From: an uncultured Stomatobaculum sp.
Lineage (GTDB): Bacteria; Bacillota; Clostridia; Lachnospirales; Lachnospiraceae
Length of the DNA stretch: 56,997 bases
Assembly (NCBI RefSeq): GCF_937924975.1
Contig: NZ_CALEYG010000048.1
Coordinates: 1 to 56,997, forward strand
Reading direction: 5' to 3'
The position numbers and the translations under genes were made by a program. Numbering within the stretch: position 1 is the first letter of the stretch; each line of letters starts with the position of its first letter. Of this stretch, positions 7,875 to 17,127 are shown one piece after another. A model generated the notes under the pieces. It was given only the letters and a program-made list of their open reading frames with translations. It was not told the DNA's origin and ran no database searches.

Positions 7875-9608
7875 TCATACTCTCCAGCTGAGCGCCTCGC
7901 TTCTCGCCTCCACAAATCTTCGGTATATGCCGTCCTCCCTGAGAAGTTCTTCGTGGGTTCCGCGCTGTACAATGCGCCCGCGGTCAAGCACAAAGATACA
8001 ATTTGCGTCCCGCACGGTTTTCAGGCGGTGCGCTATCAGTAAGACCGTCTTCTCCCTGGTGAGCGCCGCGATTGCCTCCATGAGTTCCTTCTCGTTCTCC
8101 GGGTCCACGTTGGCGGTCGCCTCATCGAGGATAATAACGGGCGCATCCTTCATGATGGCCCGCGCAATCGAGATGCGCTGCCGCTCCCCGCCGGAGAGCG
8201 AGGCGCCGTTCTCTCCGATTACGGTGTCATAGCCCTCCGGGAGCGCCATAATGAAGTCGTGGCAGCAAGCCTGTTTTGCCGCGGCAATGACTTCCTCCAT
8301 GGTCGCATCCGGCTTTCCGAAGCGTATGTTGTTTGCGACCGTGTCGTGAAAGAGGTAAACCGATTGGAACACGAAGCTGAAGTTCTCCATCAGCGAGTCG
8401 ATCGAGTAGTCCCGCACGTCTTTCCCGTCGAGACGCACCGCGCCGCGCTGCACATCCCAGAAGCGGGCCATCAGTCGGCAGAGCGTGGTCTTGCCACTGC
8501 CGGAGGGACCCACAAAGGCCGCGCTTGTGCCGGACGGAATGTGAAGCGAGATGCCGTCTATCACCTTCCGGCTCCCATACGCAAAGTCTATGGTCTCAAG
8601 TTCGATGTCCTCTGTCCGCGGCTTATAGTCCTCTCCCCCGATTTCCATCGACGGGAGAGAGAGTATCTCCTGCCCCCGCGTGACGCAGAGATCCACCATG
8701 CGAAGCAGAGCCGAATAAGAGCCCATGCTCGAAAGTCCCGCGAAAACATGAAAGGCCATAACCATCATCAGAACCGCGGTGATGAGGTCCATGCTTCCGT
8801 CCAGATAAAAGCGCAGCGAGACCAGTAAAATCCCGAGTCCCGTCAGCTTCAGCACCCCGTTTTGGAGCGGCATGTAGCGGTTTGACGCAAGCTCCAACTC
8901 GGTCATCACGCGGGCGGATTCCGCAATGCTATCCTTCAGCTTTCGCTCGGACTCTCCGCTGAGCCCGTAGGACTTCACCTCGGAAATTCCCTGAATGTAC
9001 TCGAGCACATTCTCGACGAGTTTGGTGTCGTTCGCTATTTTTTGTTTGGACAAGGACTCATTTTCATGCTGCATGCGGGCGTTAATCAGGGCAAAGAGCA
9101 GCACGCCGGTAAGGGCAATGAGACCGATACGCCAATCAAAGAGTAAAAGCATCAACAGAATGAGCGCTGTGTTGAGAAGCCCCTGGGTTGTCTGCATGAC
9201 CACGAGGGTTGCCACATCGCCGAGCTGCTCCATGGTATTGGTGGTCACCGAGCTGATATCACCGAGGCTCTTGCGGTTAAAATAGCCCATGGGCAAAAAG
9301 CGCAGCTTTTCCGCAATTTCTATGCGCTTGTTCGCGCACTCCCCGTAGCCCGCGCGGCACTGGAGCATGGCCTGCTTGGCGCGGAACGCTGCCTCCGCAA
9401 GTACGCCGATGAGCAGGAGCAGAAAACTGAAAAGTATCAGCTTACCCGTCATCCTCTTTTCCGAAAAACCGTGGAGTATCAGGTTGATTGCCGGGTATTT
9501 CAGCACTTCGCAAAAAGCAATCAATACCCCGAGTAAAAGCGCCCCATAAAACATACGGCGGTGTTTTGCGGAACAAAAGGCAAAAAACTTATTGAGTGTC
9601 GCAATCAT
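7875..9608 (-). CDS. ABC exporter half-transporter, second subunit
   Basis: The start at 9608 (MIATLNKFF) follows GGAGGG and overlaps the upstream ABC gene by ATGA. About 577 residues: an N-terminal six-helix membrane domain, then an ATPase domain with Walker A GPSGSGKTTLC, signature LSGGERQRISIARAI, Walker B VIILDEATANVDPENE and the H-loop IAHRL. With its partner it forms a heterodimeric type IV exporter of the kind found with siderophore, peptide or drug transport. The substrate cannot be told from sequence. No regulator or substrate gene is adjacent. Confidence 0.88.
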   Translation of the reverse strand: MIATLNKFFAFCSAKHRRMFYGALLLGVLIAFCEVLKYPAINLILHGFSEKRMTGKLILFSFLLLLIGVLAEAAFRAKQAMLQCRAGYGECANKRIEIAEKLRFLPMGYFNRKSLGDISSVTTNTMEQLGDVATLVVMQTTQGLLNTALILLMLLLFDWRIGLIALTGVLLFALINARMQHENESLSKQKIANDTKLVENVLEYIQGISEVKSYGLSGESERKLKDSIAESARVMTELELASNRYMPLQNGVLKLTGLGILLVSLRFYLDGSMDLITAVLMMVMAFHVFAGLSSMGSYSALLRMVDLCVTRGQEILSLPSMEIGGEDYKPRTEDIELETIDFAYGSRKVIDGISLHIPSGTSAAFVGPSGSGKTTLCRLMARFWDVQRGAVRLDGKDVRDYSIDSLMENFSFVFQSVYLFHDTVANNIRFGKPDATMEEVIAAAKQACCHDFIMALPEGYDTVIGENGASLSGGERQRISIARAIMKDAPVIILDEATANVDPENEKELMEAIAALTREKTVLLIAHRLKTVRDANCIFVLDRGRIVQRGTHEELLREDGIYRRFVEARSEALSWRV

Positions 9609-11398
9609 TCGGAAAGCCCTCCTTCCTCCGCGCGGTCCCTTGCGCTGCTGTGCGCCTCCCACATGTTTCGGTAGAGCGGACTCTCTCTTAGCAGCGCCTC
9701 GTGCGTCCCGCAGGCCGCAATCCTCCCGGCCTGTACCACAACAATTTGATCCGCATTCACAATGGTCGAGAGCCGGTGCGCAATTACCAGCAGCGTTTTA
9801 TTCTGCGCAAGTCTTGCCACAGAGCGCTGAATCAGCGCCTCATTTTCCGGATCCGCATAGGAGGTCGCCTCATCTAAGATGAGGAGCGGCGCATCCTTCA
9901 TCATCGCGCGGGCAATCGAAATGCGCTGGCGCTCACCGCCCGACAAATGCGCCCCGCTCCCGCCGACCACGGTGTCAAAACCGTTCTCGAGTTCTGCGAT
10001 AAAGTCATAGCAGCCGCTGTCCCGCGCAACCTGTTCGACTTCCGCATCGCTTGCCCCCGGTCTTCCCATGCGTATGTTTTCCCGCACCGTCGTGTTAAAG
10101 AGAAAGCTGTCCTGAGAAACGTAGGCAACTTGCCGGTTATAGTCCTCCGTCGAAAGCTCTCTTAAATCGACGCCGCCGAGGGTGATGCTGCCGTCCCCGA
10201 CGTCCCAGAGGGAAGCAACCAGTTTTGCGATGGTCGACTTGCCGCTCCCCGAGGGACCGACCAGGGCTGTCACCTTTCCCTCCGGAATGCAAAGGTTTAT
10301 GCCGTGCAGCACTTCTTTTTCCCCGTAGCCGAAACGCACATCGCAAAGTCGCACTTCGCTGCCTTTTGGCATGACGCGGCTCCCTACGGGGCGCGAGAGT
10401 TCCGGAAGCGTAAGGACAGCGTCAATCTCACCGAAGATTGAAGTCGCCTTGCCGATGCTGTCACTGAAGCTGAGTGCCGTAATGAGCGGCGTAATCAGAC
10501 CGCAGGCGAGAATCAGTATCATCACATAGTCATGAAACGCGAGCGTGCCCTGCATCACAAACACCGCGCCGAGCGGAAGCACCGCAAGCAGGGTTGCCGG
10601 TGCAATCGTCATGCCGAGAGAAAAGGGCACGATGGTCGCCTGCATCCAGTCGGTGAAACTGTTCGCGTTCTCCTCGGCCGCGCGCGCAAAGCGGGCATAA
10701 GAGCTCTCCGCCTTTCCGAAGGCCTTGATGACCTCAATGCCGCCGATATACTCGACCGCCGTATCATTCAGCGCCTTGGTGGTCTCCTGCGTTCTGCGGA
10801 AGGGGCGCTCGTAGTCGTGAAACATCGCCATCAGGCAGAGCAGGGTAAGCGGCAGGGTCGCGAGCGATAAGAGCGCCATGCGCCAATCGATGCGGCAGAG
10901 ATACAAAAACATGAGGAGCGGCGCAAGCAGGTTTGCCGTAACTTCCGGCACCACATGCGCAAGTGTCGTCTCAATCGCATCCGTTCGCTCGACCATGATA
11001 TTTTTGAGCGCGCCGGACGGCGTCTCGCGCACCGTTCCGAGCGGCAGGCGTGCAAGCTTTTCTAAGAGTGCCGTCCGTATCCCCGCAATCAACGCAAAGG
11101 TCGTTTTGTGTGACAGGTTGGTCGAGAGTGTGTGAAAGACGATACCGAGCACAATAAAAAGTGCCATCACAGCTCCCTCTCGAAGAAACACGGCATAGTC
11201 GCGCTCTCCAAGGAGAAGCTCTTTTACCATGTGCCCCATCACAAAATACGGCGCCATGGAGCAGAGAACCCCGACACAGGCCAGCACAACGCTCTTTTGG
11301 TAGCTTGCCTTGCTCACCGCCGCAAACTTTGTCACATAGTAGAAAAAGCCCGCCATTCTCCCTTTTTCCGGCTCATTTTGTTTGCTTGCTTCCGCCAT
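9605..11398 (-). CDS. ABC exporter half-transporter, first subunit
   Basis: A 597-residue fused membrane-ATPase protein. The membrane domain occupies roughly residues 20-320. The ATPase has GPSGSGKSTIAKL, LSGGERQRISIARAM, LLILDEATSYADPENE and IAHRLSTI. Both subunits keep the signature motif and the catalytic Glu after Walker B, so neither ATP site looks dead. A GGGGGAG site precedes the ATG. The upstream 11399-11560 region likely holds the promoter, but no clear hexamer pair is visible. Confidence 0.88.
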   Translation of the reverse strand: MAEASKQNEPEKGRMAGFFYYVTKFAAVSKASYQKSVVLACVGVLCSMAPYFVMGHMVKELLLGERDYAVFLREGAVMALFIVLGIVFHTLSTNLSHKTTFALIAGIRTALLEKLARLPLGTVRETPSGALKNIMVERTDAIETTLAHVVPEVTANLLAPLLMFLYLCRIDWRMALLSLATLPLTLLCLMAMFHDYERPFRRTQETTKALNDTAVEYIGGIEVIKAFGKAESSYARFARAAEENANSFTDWMQATIVPFSLGMTIAPATLLAVLPLGAVFVMQGTLAFHDYVMILILACGLITPLITALSFSDSIGKATSIFGEIDAVLTLPELSRPVGSRVMPKGSEVRLCDVRFGYGEKEVLHGINLCIPEGKVTALVGPSGSGKSTIAKLVASLWDVGDGSITLGGVDLRELSTEDYNRQVAYVSQDSFLFNTTVRENIRMGRPGASDAEVEQVARDSGCYDFIAELENGFDTVVGGSGAHLSGGERQRISIARAMMKDAPLLILDEATSYADPENEALIQRSVARLAQNKTLLVIAHRLSTIVNADQIVVVQAGRIAACGTHEALLRESPLYRNMWEAHSSARDRAEEGGLSE

Positions 11399-11666
11399 AC
11401 ATTTCTCCCCCTTTCTTTGCGCGGACCGGGGCGCTCCCCGTCCGCCGCCACCCGTTGATTGCGGCGGGTTATATACTCCTAACCTCTACTAAGGATAGCA
11501 CTTCGCCTTTATAAATAAAAGCCGTGAAAGCGCTTTTTAATAACTTTTGTAAAACCGTTACCGCTTTCCGCCGGACATCACTTGCCGCGGCACGCTACTG
11601 TCTAGCTTTTTCAACTCTTTCCTGAGACAAAATACCCTCTTCTGCCGCAGCAAGTCGTTTCTTTTC

Positions 11667-11706
11667 AAAAAAAAATCTCCGGGTACGGCTTTCGCCGCCC
11701 CGGAGA
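11667..11706 (-). terminator. Rho-independent terminator of the csoR-copA operon
   Basis: TCTCCGGG pairs with CCCCGGAGA, extended by a CGGC/GCCG inner stem. On the minus strand it is followed by an uninterrupted T-run (A-run at 11667-11675 on plus). It lies 40 bases beyond the copA stop. Apart from this, 11399-11745 holds no gene that I can see. Confidence 0.85.
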
Positions 11707-11745
11707 CCATGGTCATGCTCTCGCGTTGCAAATCAAGCTTCCGGC

Positions 11746-11961
11746 TCAGAGACTCTTAACGCCGGTCACCTCATAGTCCTTCTCTTCCACGGCCTGCTTC
11801 AGCGTCTCATCGCTGACTTCCGCATTCAGCTCCACGACCGCAGCGCCCTTCTCGTGGCTCACGGCTGCACTCTGAACGCCCAGCAGTGCCTCGAGCGCCT
11901 TCTTGACTGTCGCCTCGCAGTGTCCGCACATCATACCCTTGATTGTAAGTTCCTTCTTCAT
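11746..11961 (-). CDS. Possible internal start producing a free CopZ-like chaperone (nested in copA)
   Basis: Within copA, in frame, an ATG at 11961 opens the C-terminal HMA domain as a complete 71-residue CopZ-like protein (MKKELTIKGMMCGHCEATVK). AAGGAG lies about 6 bases upstream of it, a stronger site than many true starts in this window. Separate translation of a copper chaperone from this site is plausible but is inferred only from the site and the domain boundary. Confidence 0.45.
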   Translation of the reverse strand: MKKELTIKGMMCGHCEATVKKALEALLGVQSAAVSHEKGAAVVELNAEVSDETLKQAVEEKDYEVTGVKSL

Positions 11962-14322
11962 AAGATCTCCTTCCGCGCCTTTTTCGGCGCTTACGGCTTC
12001 CAAAAGCCGCCCCGATTGGTTTACGGTAACATGGTGGCGCAGCGGCCGGTCGTGCCGCGCATCGTGCACGCGGAACAGGTTAAGACGCAGCGCATTGCTC
12101 ACAACACAGACACTCGAGAGGCTCATTGCCGCCGCGCCAAGCATCGGGTTCATCGCGATACCGAAGAAATGCAGGTAAGCGCCCGCCGCTGTCGGCACCA
12201 AGAGCACATTGTAGATGAGCGCCCAGAAGAGGTTCTCCAGAATGTTCCGGTAAGTCGCGCGACTCAGGCGTATCGCCGCCGTGACATCCGTGAGTCGGCT
12301 CTTCATCAGCACCACATCCGCCGCGTCGATGGCCACATCCGCGCCCGCACCGATTGCAATGCCGATGTCGGCACGCGTCAGCGCCGGTGCGTCGTTGATG
12401 CCGTCGCCGACCATAGCGACCTTGCCCTTTTCCCGGAGTGCCCGAATCACGGCCTCCTTGCCGTCCGGCAACACACCCGCCACGACTTCGTTGACACCCG
12501 CCTGCTTGCCTATGGCCTCGGCTGTCTTTTGGTTGTCCCCGGTCAGCATGACCACATGGATGCCGAGTTTTTTAAGCTCTGCGATTGCCGCCGCGCTGTC
12601 CTCCTTCATCGTGTCCGCGACCGCAATGACACCGAGGAGCTCTTGTCCCGCCGCAAAATAGAGCGGTGTCTTTCCCACCGCCGCGAGCGCATCCGCCGCT
12701 GCCTCGAGTTCCGTCGGAATCGAGACCTTGCCGCGCACAAAGCTCAGGTTTCCGGCAAAGAGCTGCGTGCCGTTTTGCCGCGCGCTTAAGCCGTTTCCGG
12801 GAAGCGCCGCAAAGTCATCGACCTCTTCCAAAGGAATACCCTGCTCTTTGGCATAGGCAACGACCGCCTTCGCGAGCGGGTGCTCGCTCTTTGCCTCGAG
12901 CGCATAGGCCGCGCGGAACAGCTTATCCCGGTCGCCGTTCGGCAGCACATCCGTCACAACCGGCGTGCCGTTTGTAATGGTTCCGGTCTTATCGAGCGCC
13001 ACAATCTGCACATTGCCGGTCTCCTGCAGAGCCTCTGCGTTCTTGAATAAAATGCCCTGTCTCGCGCCGACACCGTTGCCGACCATGATGGCGACCGGTG
13101 TCGCAAGGCCCAGCGCGCAGGGGCAGCTCACCACGAGCACCGCAATGCCGCGCGCCAGCGAAAAGCCGATGCTTCCGCCCGCGAGAAGCCAGATAACGGT
13201 GGTCACAACTGCCACCAGAATGACCGCCGGCACAAAGACGCCGGAAATTTGATCCGCAAGTCTTGCGACCGGCGCCTTGGTCGCCGCCGCATCGCTTACC
13301 ATCTTGATGATCTGCGCGAGGGTCGAATCCTCACCGACTCTGGTCGCGCGGCACTCGAGGAAGCCCGACTGGTTCAAGGTCGCGGACTTCACTTCGTCGC
13401 CGACCGCCTTGTCGACCGGTAGGCTCTCGCCGGTCAGCGCAGCCTCGTTCACCGCGCTGTTTCCCGCGACCACAAGACCGTCCACCGGGATATTCTCGCC
13501 GGGCTTCACGCGGAAGATGTCCCCGACCCGAACCGCATCGACCGGAACCGTAACTTCTTCGCCGTTCCGGAGGACCCTCGCAGTCTTTGGCGCGAGCTTC
13601 ATCAGTGACTTTAAGGCGCTCGTCGTCTTGCCCTTTGAGTAGGCCTCGAGCATCTTGCCGACTGTAATCAGCGCGAGTACCATGGCGGCCGTCTCAAAGT
13701 AAAACTCCATCATGTATTCCGTGACCTTGGCCTGATTGCCGTCTACCACGGCCCGCGTCATCAAAAACAAAATTACAGTCGAGTAGAGGAAGGCCGCCGA
13801 AGAGCCGATGGCTATCAGCGCATCCATATTCGGCGCGCCGTGGAACAGGCTCTTAAAACCGTTCACGAAGAACTTCTGGTTCACGACCATGATTGCGGCC
13901 GCAAGGAGGAGTTGCAGCAGTCCCATGGCGACATGGTTCCCGTCAAAGAAGGACGGGAGCGGCCACTTCCACATCATATGTCCCATCGTGAGATAGAGAA
14001 GCGGCAGGAGGAATAAAATCGAGGCGATGAGCCGCCGCTTCATCTTCGGCGTCTCTCTGTCCTTTAAGGCATCCTCCTCGGCCGCAAGCTTTGCTTGATA
14101 GCTACCGTGACTCTGCTCCGCCGCATCCTTCTCGGCCGCGCCGTAACCCGCCGCCTCGACCGCCTGTATGACCTCGCTTGACGTCACATCGCCCTCAACA
14201 CCCATGGAGTTCGTGAGCAGACTCACCGAGCAACTTTTCACCCCCGGCAGCTTTGACACCGCCTTTTCGACCCGCGCCTGGCAGGCCGCACAACTCATTC
14301 CGCTGACTGTATATTGCTTCAT
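11746..14322 (-). CDS. copA: Copper-exporting P1B-type ATPase with N- and C-terminal metal-binding domains
   Basis: An 858-residue P1B ATPase. The N-terminal HMA domain has GMSCAACQARVEK. The core carries the CPC metal site (VVSCPCALGLATP), TGES actuator loop, DKTGT phosphorylation site, SEHPLAKAV and GDGINDAPAL. It exports Cu(I) from the cytoplasm. Unusually, about 45 linker residues after the last helix lead into a second HMA domain of 71 residues (KGMMCGHCEATVKK) at the C-terminus, which looks like an attached CopZ chaperone. It is the second gene of the csoR operon, and the promoter carries a CsoR-type site. AGAAGG precedes the ATG. Confidence 0.93.
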   Translation of the reverse strand: MKQYTVSGMSCAACQARVEKAVSKLPGVKSCSVSLLTNSMGVEGDVTSSEVIQAVEAAGYGAAEKDAAEQSHGSYQAKLAAEEDALKDRETPKMKRRLIASILFLLPLLYLTMGHMMWKWPLPSFFDGNHVAMGLLQLLLAAAIMVVNQKFFVNGFKSLFHGAPNMDALIAIGSSAAFLYSTVILFLMTRAVVDGNQAKVTEYMMEFYFETAAMVLALITVGKMLEAYSKGKTTSALKSLMKLAPKTARVLRNGEEVTVPVDAVRVGDIFRVKPGENIPVDGLVVAGNSAVNEAALTGESLPVDKAVGDEVKSATLNQSGFLECRATRVGEDSTLAQIIKMVSDAAATKAPVARLADQISGVFVPAVILVAVVTTVIWLLAGGSIGFSLARGIAVLVVSCPCALGLATPVAIMVGNGVGARQGILFKNAEALQETGNVQIVALDKTGTITNGTPVVTDVLPNGDRDKLFRAAYALEAKSEHPLAKAVVAYAKEQGIPLEEVDDFAALPGNGLSARQNGTQLFAGNLSFVRGKVSIPTELEAAADALAAVGKTPLYFAAGQELLGVIAVADTMKEDSAAAIAELKKLGIHVVMLTGDNQKTAEAIGKQAGVNEVVAGVLPDGKEAVIRALREKGKVAMVGDGINDAPALTRADIGIAIGAGADVAIDAADVVLMKSRLTDVTAAIRLSRATYRNILENLFWALIYNVLLVPTAAGAYLHFFGIAMNPMLGAAAMSLSSVCVVSNALRLNLFRVHDARHDRPLRHHVTVNQSGRLLEAVSAEKGAEGDLMKKELTIKGMMCGHCEATVKKALEALLGVQSAAVSHEKGAAVVELNAEVSDETLKQAVEEKDYEVTGVKSL

Positions 14323-14365
14323 CTTACCTTCTTTCTTATGCTTGTCCTATCCGGTACCGTCCGCC

Positions 14366-14683
14366 TCACTTCATCAGCTTTTGCAGAGTTCTGACCAGCT
14401 CGTCCAGCTTTTCCGTGTTGCCCTCGCGCACATCTTCCGCGACACAGGACTTTAGGTGTGCCGCGAGCAGCACCTTGGTAAAGCTGTTCAGCGCGCAGTT
14501 CGCCGCCGAAACCTGATTCAGAATGTCAATGCAGTAGGCATCTTCCTCGAGCATCTTCTTTACCCCGCGTATCTGCCCCTCAATGCGGTTCAGTCGGTTT
14601 AAGAGCTGTCTCTGCTCAGCTCCGTCCCGCACCTTTTTCATGCCGCTGCAATGGGGACAGGCCATCTCTTCGTTCACTGCCAC
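14366..14683 (-). CDS. csoR: Copper-sensing repressor of the CsoR family
   Basis: The GTG at 14683 is chosen because AGGAGG lies 6 bases upstream. The product of about 105 residues is all helical, with RLNRIEGQIRGVKKMLEE and the copper-ligand pattern: Cys in AYCIDIL and His-x3-Cys in AAHLKSC. CsoR binds GC-tract operators and releases DNA when it binds Cu(I). An extra MACPHCSG Cys pair near the N-terminus is not part of the classic ligand set. The gene is 43 bases upstream of copA, and the shared promoter holds the predicted operator. Confidence 0.92.
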   Translation of the reverse strand: MAVNEEMACPHCSGMKKVRDGAEQRQLLNRLNRIEGQIRGVKKMLEEDAYCIDILNQVSAANCALNSFTKVLLAAHLKSCVAEDVREGNTEKLDELVRTLQKLMK

Positions 14684-14704
14684 ATTGCACCTCCTCTCCC
14701 GATT

Positions 14705-14766
14705 AATACCCCTGGGGGGTACCTTTGAACTACAGCTATAATATACCCCCACCCTGTATCTGTCAA
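14705..14766 (-). promoter_or_regulatory. csoR-copA promoter and CsoR operator
   Basis: On the minus strand TTGACA (14761-14766), exactly 17 bases, then TATTAT (14738-14743). The expected start site is followed at about 14707-14722 by the GC-tract dyad TACCCCCCAGGGGTA, which matches the known CsoR box pattern. A further GGGGGTA half-tract lies in the spacer. Repressor bound here would block transcription of csoR-copA. Confidence 0.88.
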
Positions 14767-14777
14767 GTTTTCGGTTC

Positions 14778-14818
14778 AAAAATAAAAACAGCCGAAGCGG
14801 ATGGCTCCGCTTTGGCTG
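14778..14818 (-). terminator. Rho-independent terminator of the aroF-aroB operon
   Basis: A 13-bp stem (CAGCCGAAGCGGA with its complement, one G-T pair) and a 4-base loop are followed on the minus strand by TTTTTATTTTTG. It lies downstream of aroB and upstream of the csoR promoter. Confidence 0.88.
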
Positions 14819-14886
14819 CGCTTGAATCTGTATTCCGTTATTTCCGCTATCACCGTCATTCCGCTATCCCGCGAAACGCTGTCGTC

Positions 14887-15939
14887 TCAGCGCCCCAACT
14901 CCAGAAGCCGCGCGAGTTCCGCAAAATCCGTCTTCACGAGCACGCAGTTGCCCAGCGTTTTCGGCTCAATCAGCGTAATCTTCTCGCCCCGGCGCTTCTT
15001 GTCGGCGCGTGCCGCCGCAAGGATGCGCTCGCTCGGCAGCTCCGTGCTGTTCGGCAGCTTATATTTTTTGAGAAGCTTCTCCAGTATCTTCTCACAGCTC
15101 TCCGGGCAGCGGCCGTCCCGCACCAGCGCCCGCGTCATAATCGCCATACCGATTGCGACACAGTCGCCGTGGAAAAGCTTATAGTTCATCTCCCGCTCAA
15201 TGGCATGTCCCAGGGTGTGTCCGAAGTTCAGAATCTGGCGCTCGCCAAAATCCTGCTCGTCCTCCGCGACCACATCGCGCTTTAAACGCACGCACTGGGC
15301 AATGATGTCCTCCAGTTTCTCCGCCGCCTCATCGCTCAGCAGAAGGTCGAGGAGTTCACGGCTCCGTATCATACCGTACTTGATAACCTCCGCCATGCCC
15401 TCAGCAAAGACTTCGGGCGCCAGCGTGTCGAGTGCCTTGCTGTCACAGAGCACAAGGTAGGGCTGCGTGAAGGTTCCGACCAGGTTCTTGCCCTCCGGCA
15501 GGTCGACCGCTGTCTTGCCGCCGACCGAGGAGTCCACCATCGCGAGCAGCGAGGTCGGAACCTGAACGCAAGGAACACCGCGGAGATAAAGAGAAGCCGC
15601 GAGCCCCGCAAGGTCGCCTGTCACACCGCCGCCGAGCGCAATCACGACATCCTGTCTCGTGAGCTCTGCCTTGGCAAAAAAGGTCAGCACTTCCAGGAGC
15701 GTTCCCGGATTCTTCGAGGCCTCACCCGCCGGGAACGTAAAGGTCTCGACCGAAAAGCCCTCCTGCCGGAGCGTCTCGGCCGCCTGCTCACCGTAGAGCG
15801 GTCCCACATTGGAATCCGTCACAATGACCGCCCTGCGCCCGCGAATCAGCGCCGCCGTCCGAAGCCCGAGCTCCGAGAGCATGCCTGCGCCGATAATTAC
15901 CTCGTAAACCCGCGAGGCCCGCACCAGAACCTGTTCCAT
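14887..15939 (-). CDS. aroB: 3-dehydroquinate synthase
   Basis: A 350-residue enzyme of normal AroB size. It has the NAD-binding GGGVTGDLAGLAASLYLRG, PTSLLAMVDSSVGGKTAVDLPEGKNLVGTF, the basic-pocket residues and the zinc-ligand segment NFGHTLGHAIE. It cyclises DAHP to 3-dehydroquinate, the second step of the shikimate pathway. It lies 18 bases downstream of the DAHP synthase gene and should share its attenuator control. Confidence 0.95.
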   Translation of the reverse strand: MEQVLVRASRVYEVIIGAGMLSELGLRTAALIRGRRAVIVTDSNVGPLYGEQAAETLRQEGFSVETFTFPAGEASKNPGTLLEVLTFFAKAELTRQDVVIALGGGVTGDLAGLAASLYLRGVPCVQVPTSLLAMVDSSVGGKTAVDLPEGKNLVGTFTQPYLVLCDSKALDTLAPEVFAEGMAEVIKYGMIRSRELLDLLLSDEAAEKLEDIIAQCVRLKRDVVAEDEQDFGERQILNFGHTLGHAIEREMNYKLFHGDCVAIGMAIMTRALVRDGRCPESCEKILEKLLKKYKLPNSTELPSERILAAARADKKRRGEKITLIEPKTLGNCVLVKTDFAELARLLELGR

Positions 15940-15957
15940 ACCGTTCCTCCTCTTCGC

Positions 15958-16974
15958 TCAGGCATTTGCCTCAATCGTGGCCTTCCGGATCAGCGAAATC
16001 GCGCGGGACACATCCGCAAACTGCTCCGGGCGCAGCGACTGTGCGCCGTCCGAGAGTGCGTGCGGCGGATCGTTGTGTACCTCAATGATGAGGCCGTCCG
16101 CGCCGGAAGCGACCGCTGCCATGGCCATCGGCTTCACATAGCGCGCCACACCCGTCGCGTGGCTCGGGTCTACAACCACCGGAAGGTGCGAGAGCTCGTG
16201 CAACACCGGAACCGCCGAGAGGTCCAGTGTATTTCTGGTCGCCGTCTCGTAGGTGCGAATGCCGCGCTCGCAGAGAATCACGTTCTCGTTGCCCGAGCTC
16301 ATAATGTACTCGGCGCTCATTAAGAGTTCCTTGATCGTATTCGCAAGTCCGCGCTTTAAGAGAATCGGCTTATTCAGCTTGCCGAGTTCCTTTAAGAGTT
16401 CAAAGTTCTGCATGTTCCGCGCACCGACCTGAATCACGTCCACATCCTCAAAGAGCGGGATGTGCTCAGCGCTCATAATCTCGGTCACAATCGGAAGCCC
16501 AGTCGCCTTCTTCGCCTCGAGCAGAAGCTTCAGTCCCTCCGCCTTTAAGCCCTGGAAATCGTAGGGGGAAGTGCGCGGCTTGAACGCGCCGCCGCGGAGC
16601 ATGGTTGCGCCGGCCGCCTTGACGCTCTGCGCGACAAAGATAATCTGCTCCTCGCTCTCCACCGAGCAGGGACCCGCAATCAGGCCGAAGTTGCCGTGGC
16701 CTATCTTGACCTCCGGCGTCACCTCAACCACCGTGTCGTGCGGATGGAACTTGCGGTTTGCCTGCTTGAAGGGCTCGGAGACCCGCTTCACAGCCTCGAC
16801 AATGTCAAAGCTCTTCACCTGATCCTCATCGATGCGGGAGGTGTCACCGATGACGCCGATAATATTCTGATAATCACCCTCCGTGATATGGGTCTTGAGA
16901 CCCTTTCTCTCAATCCAGTTTACCAGATCGTTTACTTTTTCCGGCTTGGTCTTGCTGTTGATGATGATAATCAT
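15958..16974 (-). CDS. aroF: 3-deoxy-7-phosphoheptulonate (DAHP) synthase, N-terminal regulatory-domain type
   Basis: The start at 16974 (MIIIINSKTKPEK) follows AGGAGAGAG; 338 residues. An N-terminal ferredoxin-like/ACT-like domain (about residues 1-70) precedes the barrel with LIAGPCSVES, MLRGGAFKPRTSPYDFQG, QVGARNMQNFELL, LLKRGLA and PVVVDPSHATG. It condenses phosphoenolpyruvate and erythrose-4-phosphate, the entry step of aromatic amino-acid synthesis. In this subfamily the N-terminal domain mediates feedback inhibition by aromatic amino acids. Transcription appears controlled by the leader peptide and terminator directly upstream. Confidence 0.94.
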   Translation of the reverse strand: MIIIINSKTKPEKVNDLVNWIERKGLKTHITEGDYQNIIGVIGDTSRIDEDQVKSFDIVEAVKRVSEPFKQANRKFHPHDTVVEVTPEVKIGHGNFGLIAGPCSVESEEQIIFVAQSVKAAGATMLRGGAFKPRTSPYDFQGLKAEGLKLLLEAKKATGLPIVTEIMSAEHIPLFEDVDVIQVGARNMQNFELLKELGKLNKPILLKRGLANTIKELLMSAEYIMSSGNENVILCERGIRTYETATRNTLDLSAVPVLHELSHLPVVVDPSHATGVARYVKPMAMAAVASGADGLIIEVHNDPPHALSDGAQSLRPEQFADVSRAISLIRKATIEANA

Positions 16975-17021
16975 ACTCTCTCTCCTCTGTTTCAATACCT
17001 GGTTCAGCGGGTAACTCGAAC

Positions 17022-17064
17022 AAAAAAGGACGTCCGCGGTGAAGTGTTTTCACCGCGGACGTCC
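17022..17064 (-). terminator. Attenuator terminator in the aroF leader
   Basis: On the minus strand a stem of about 16 bp (GGACGTCCGCGGTGAA with its complement, 3-5 base loop) is followed by TTTTTTG. It lies between the leader peptide stop (17128) and the aroF start (16974), so transcripts must read through it to express aroF-aroB. The leader also contains a smaller CCGAA/TTCGG hairpin near 17088-17104, a possible alternative structure. Confidence 0.85.
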
Positions 17065-17127
17065 CGAAAACGCCCATCCCGAATTCAAATTTCGGAATTT
17101 AATTCGCAGCAAAAAGCACTCTTACTT

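Noticed and set aside
11854..12789. A 311-codon open frame on the plus strand
   Set aside because: It is the antisense shadow of copA, rich in Arg and His, without motifs.
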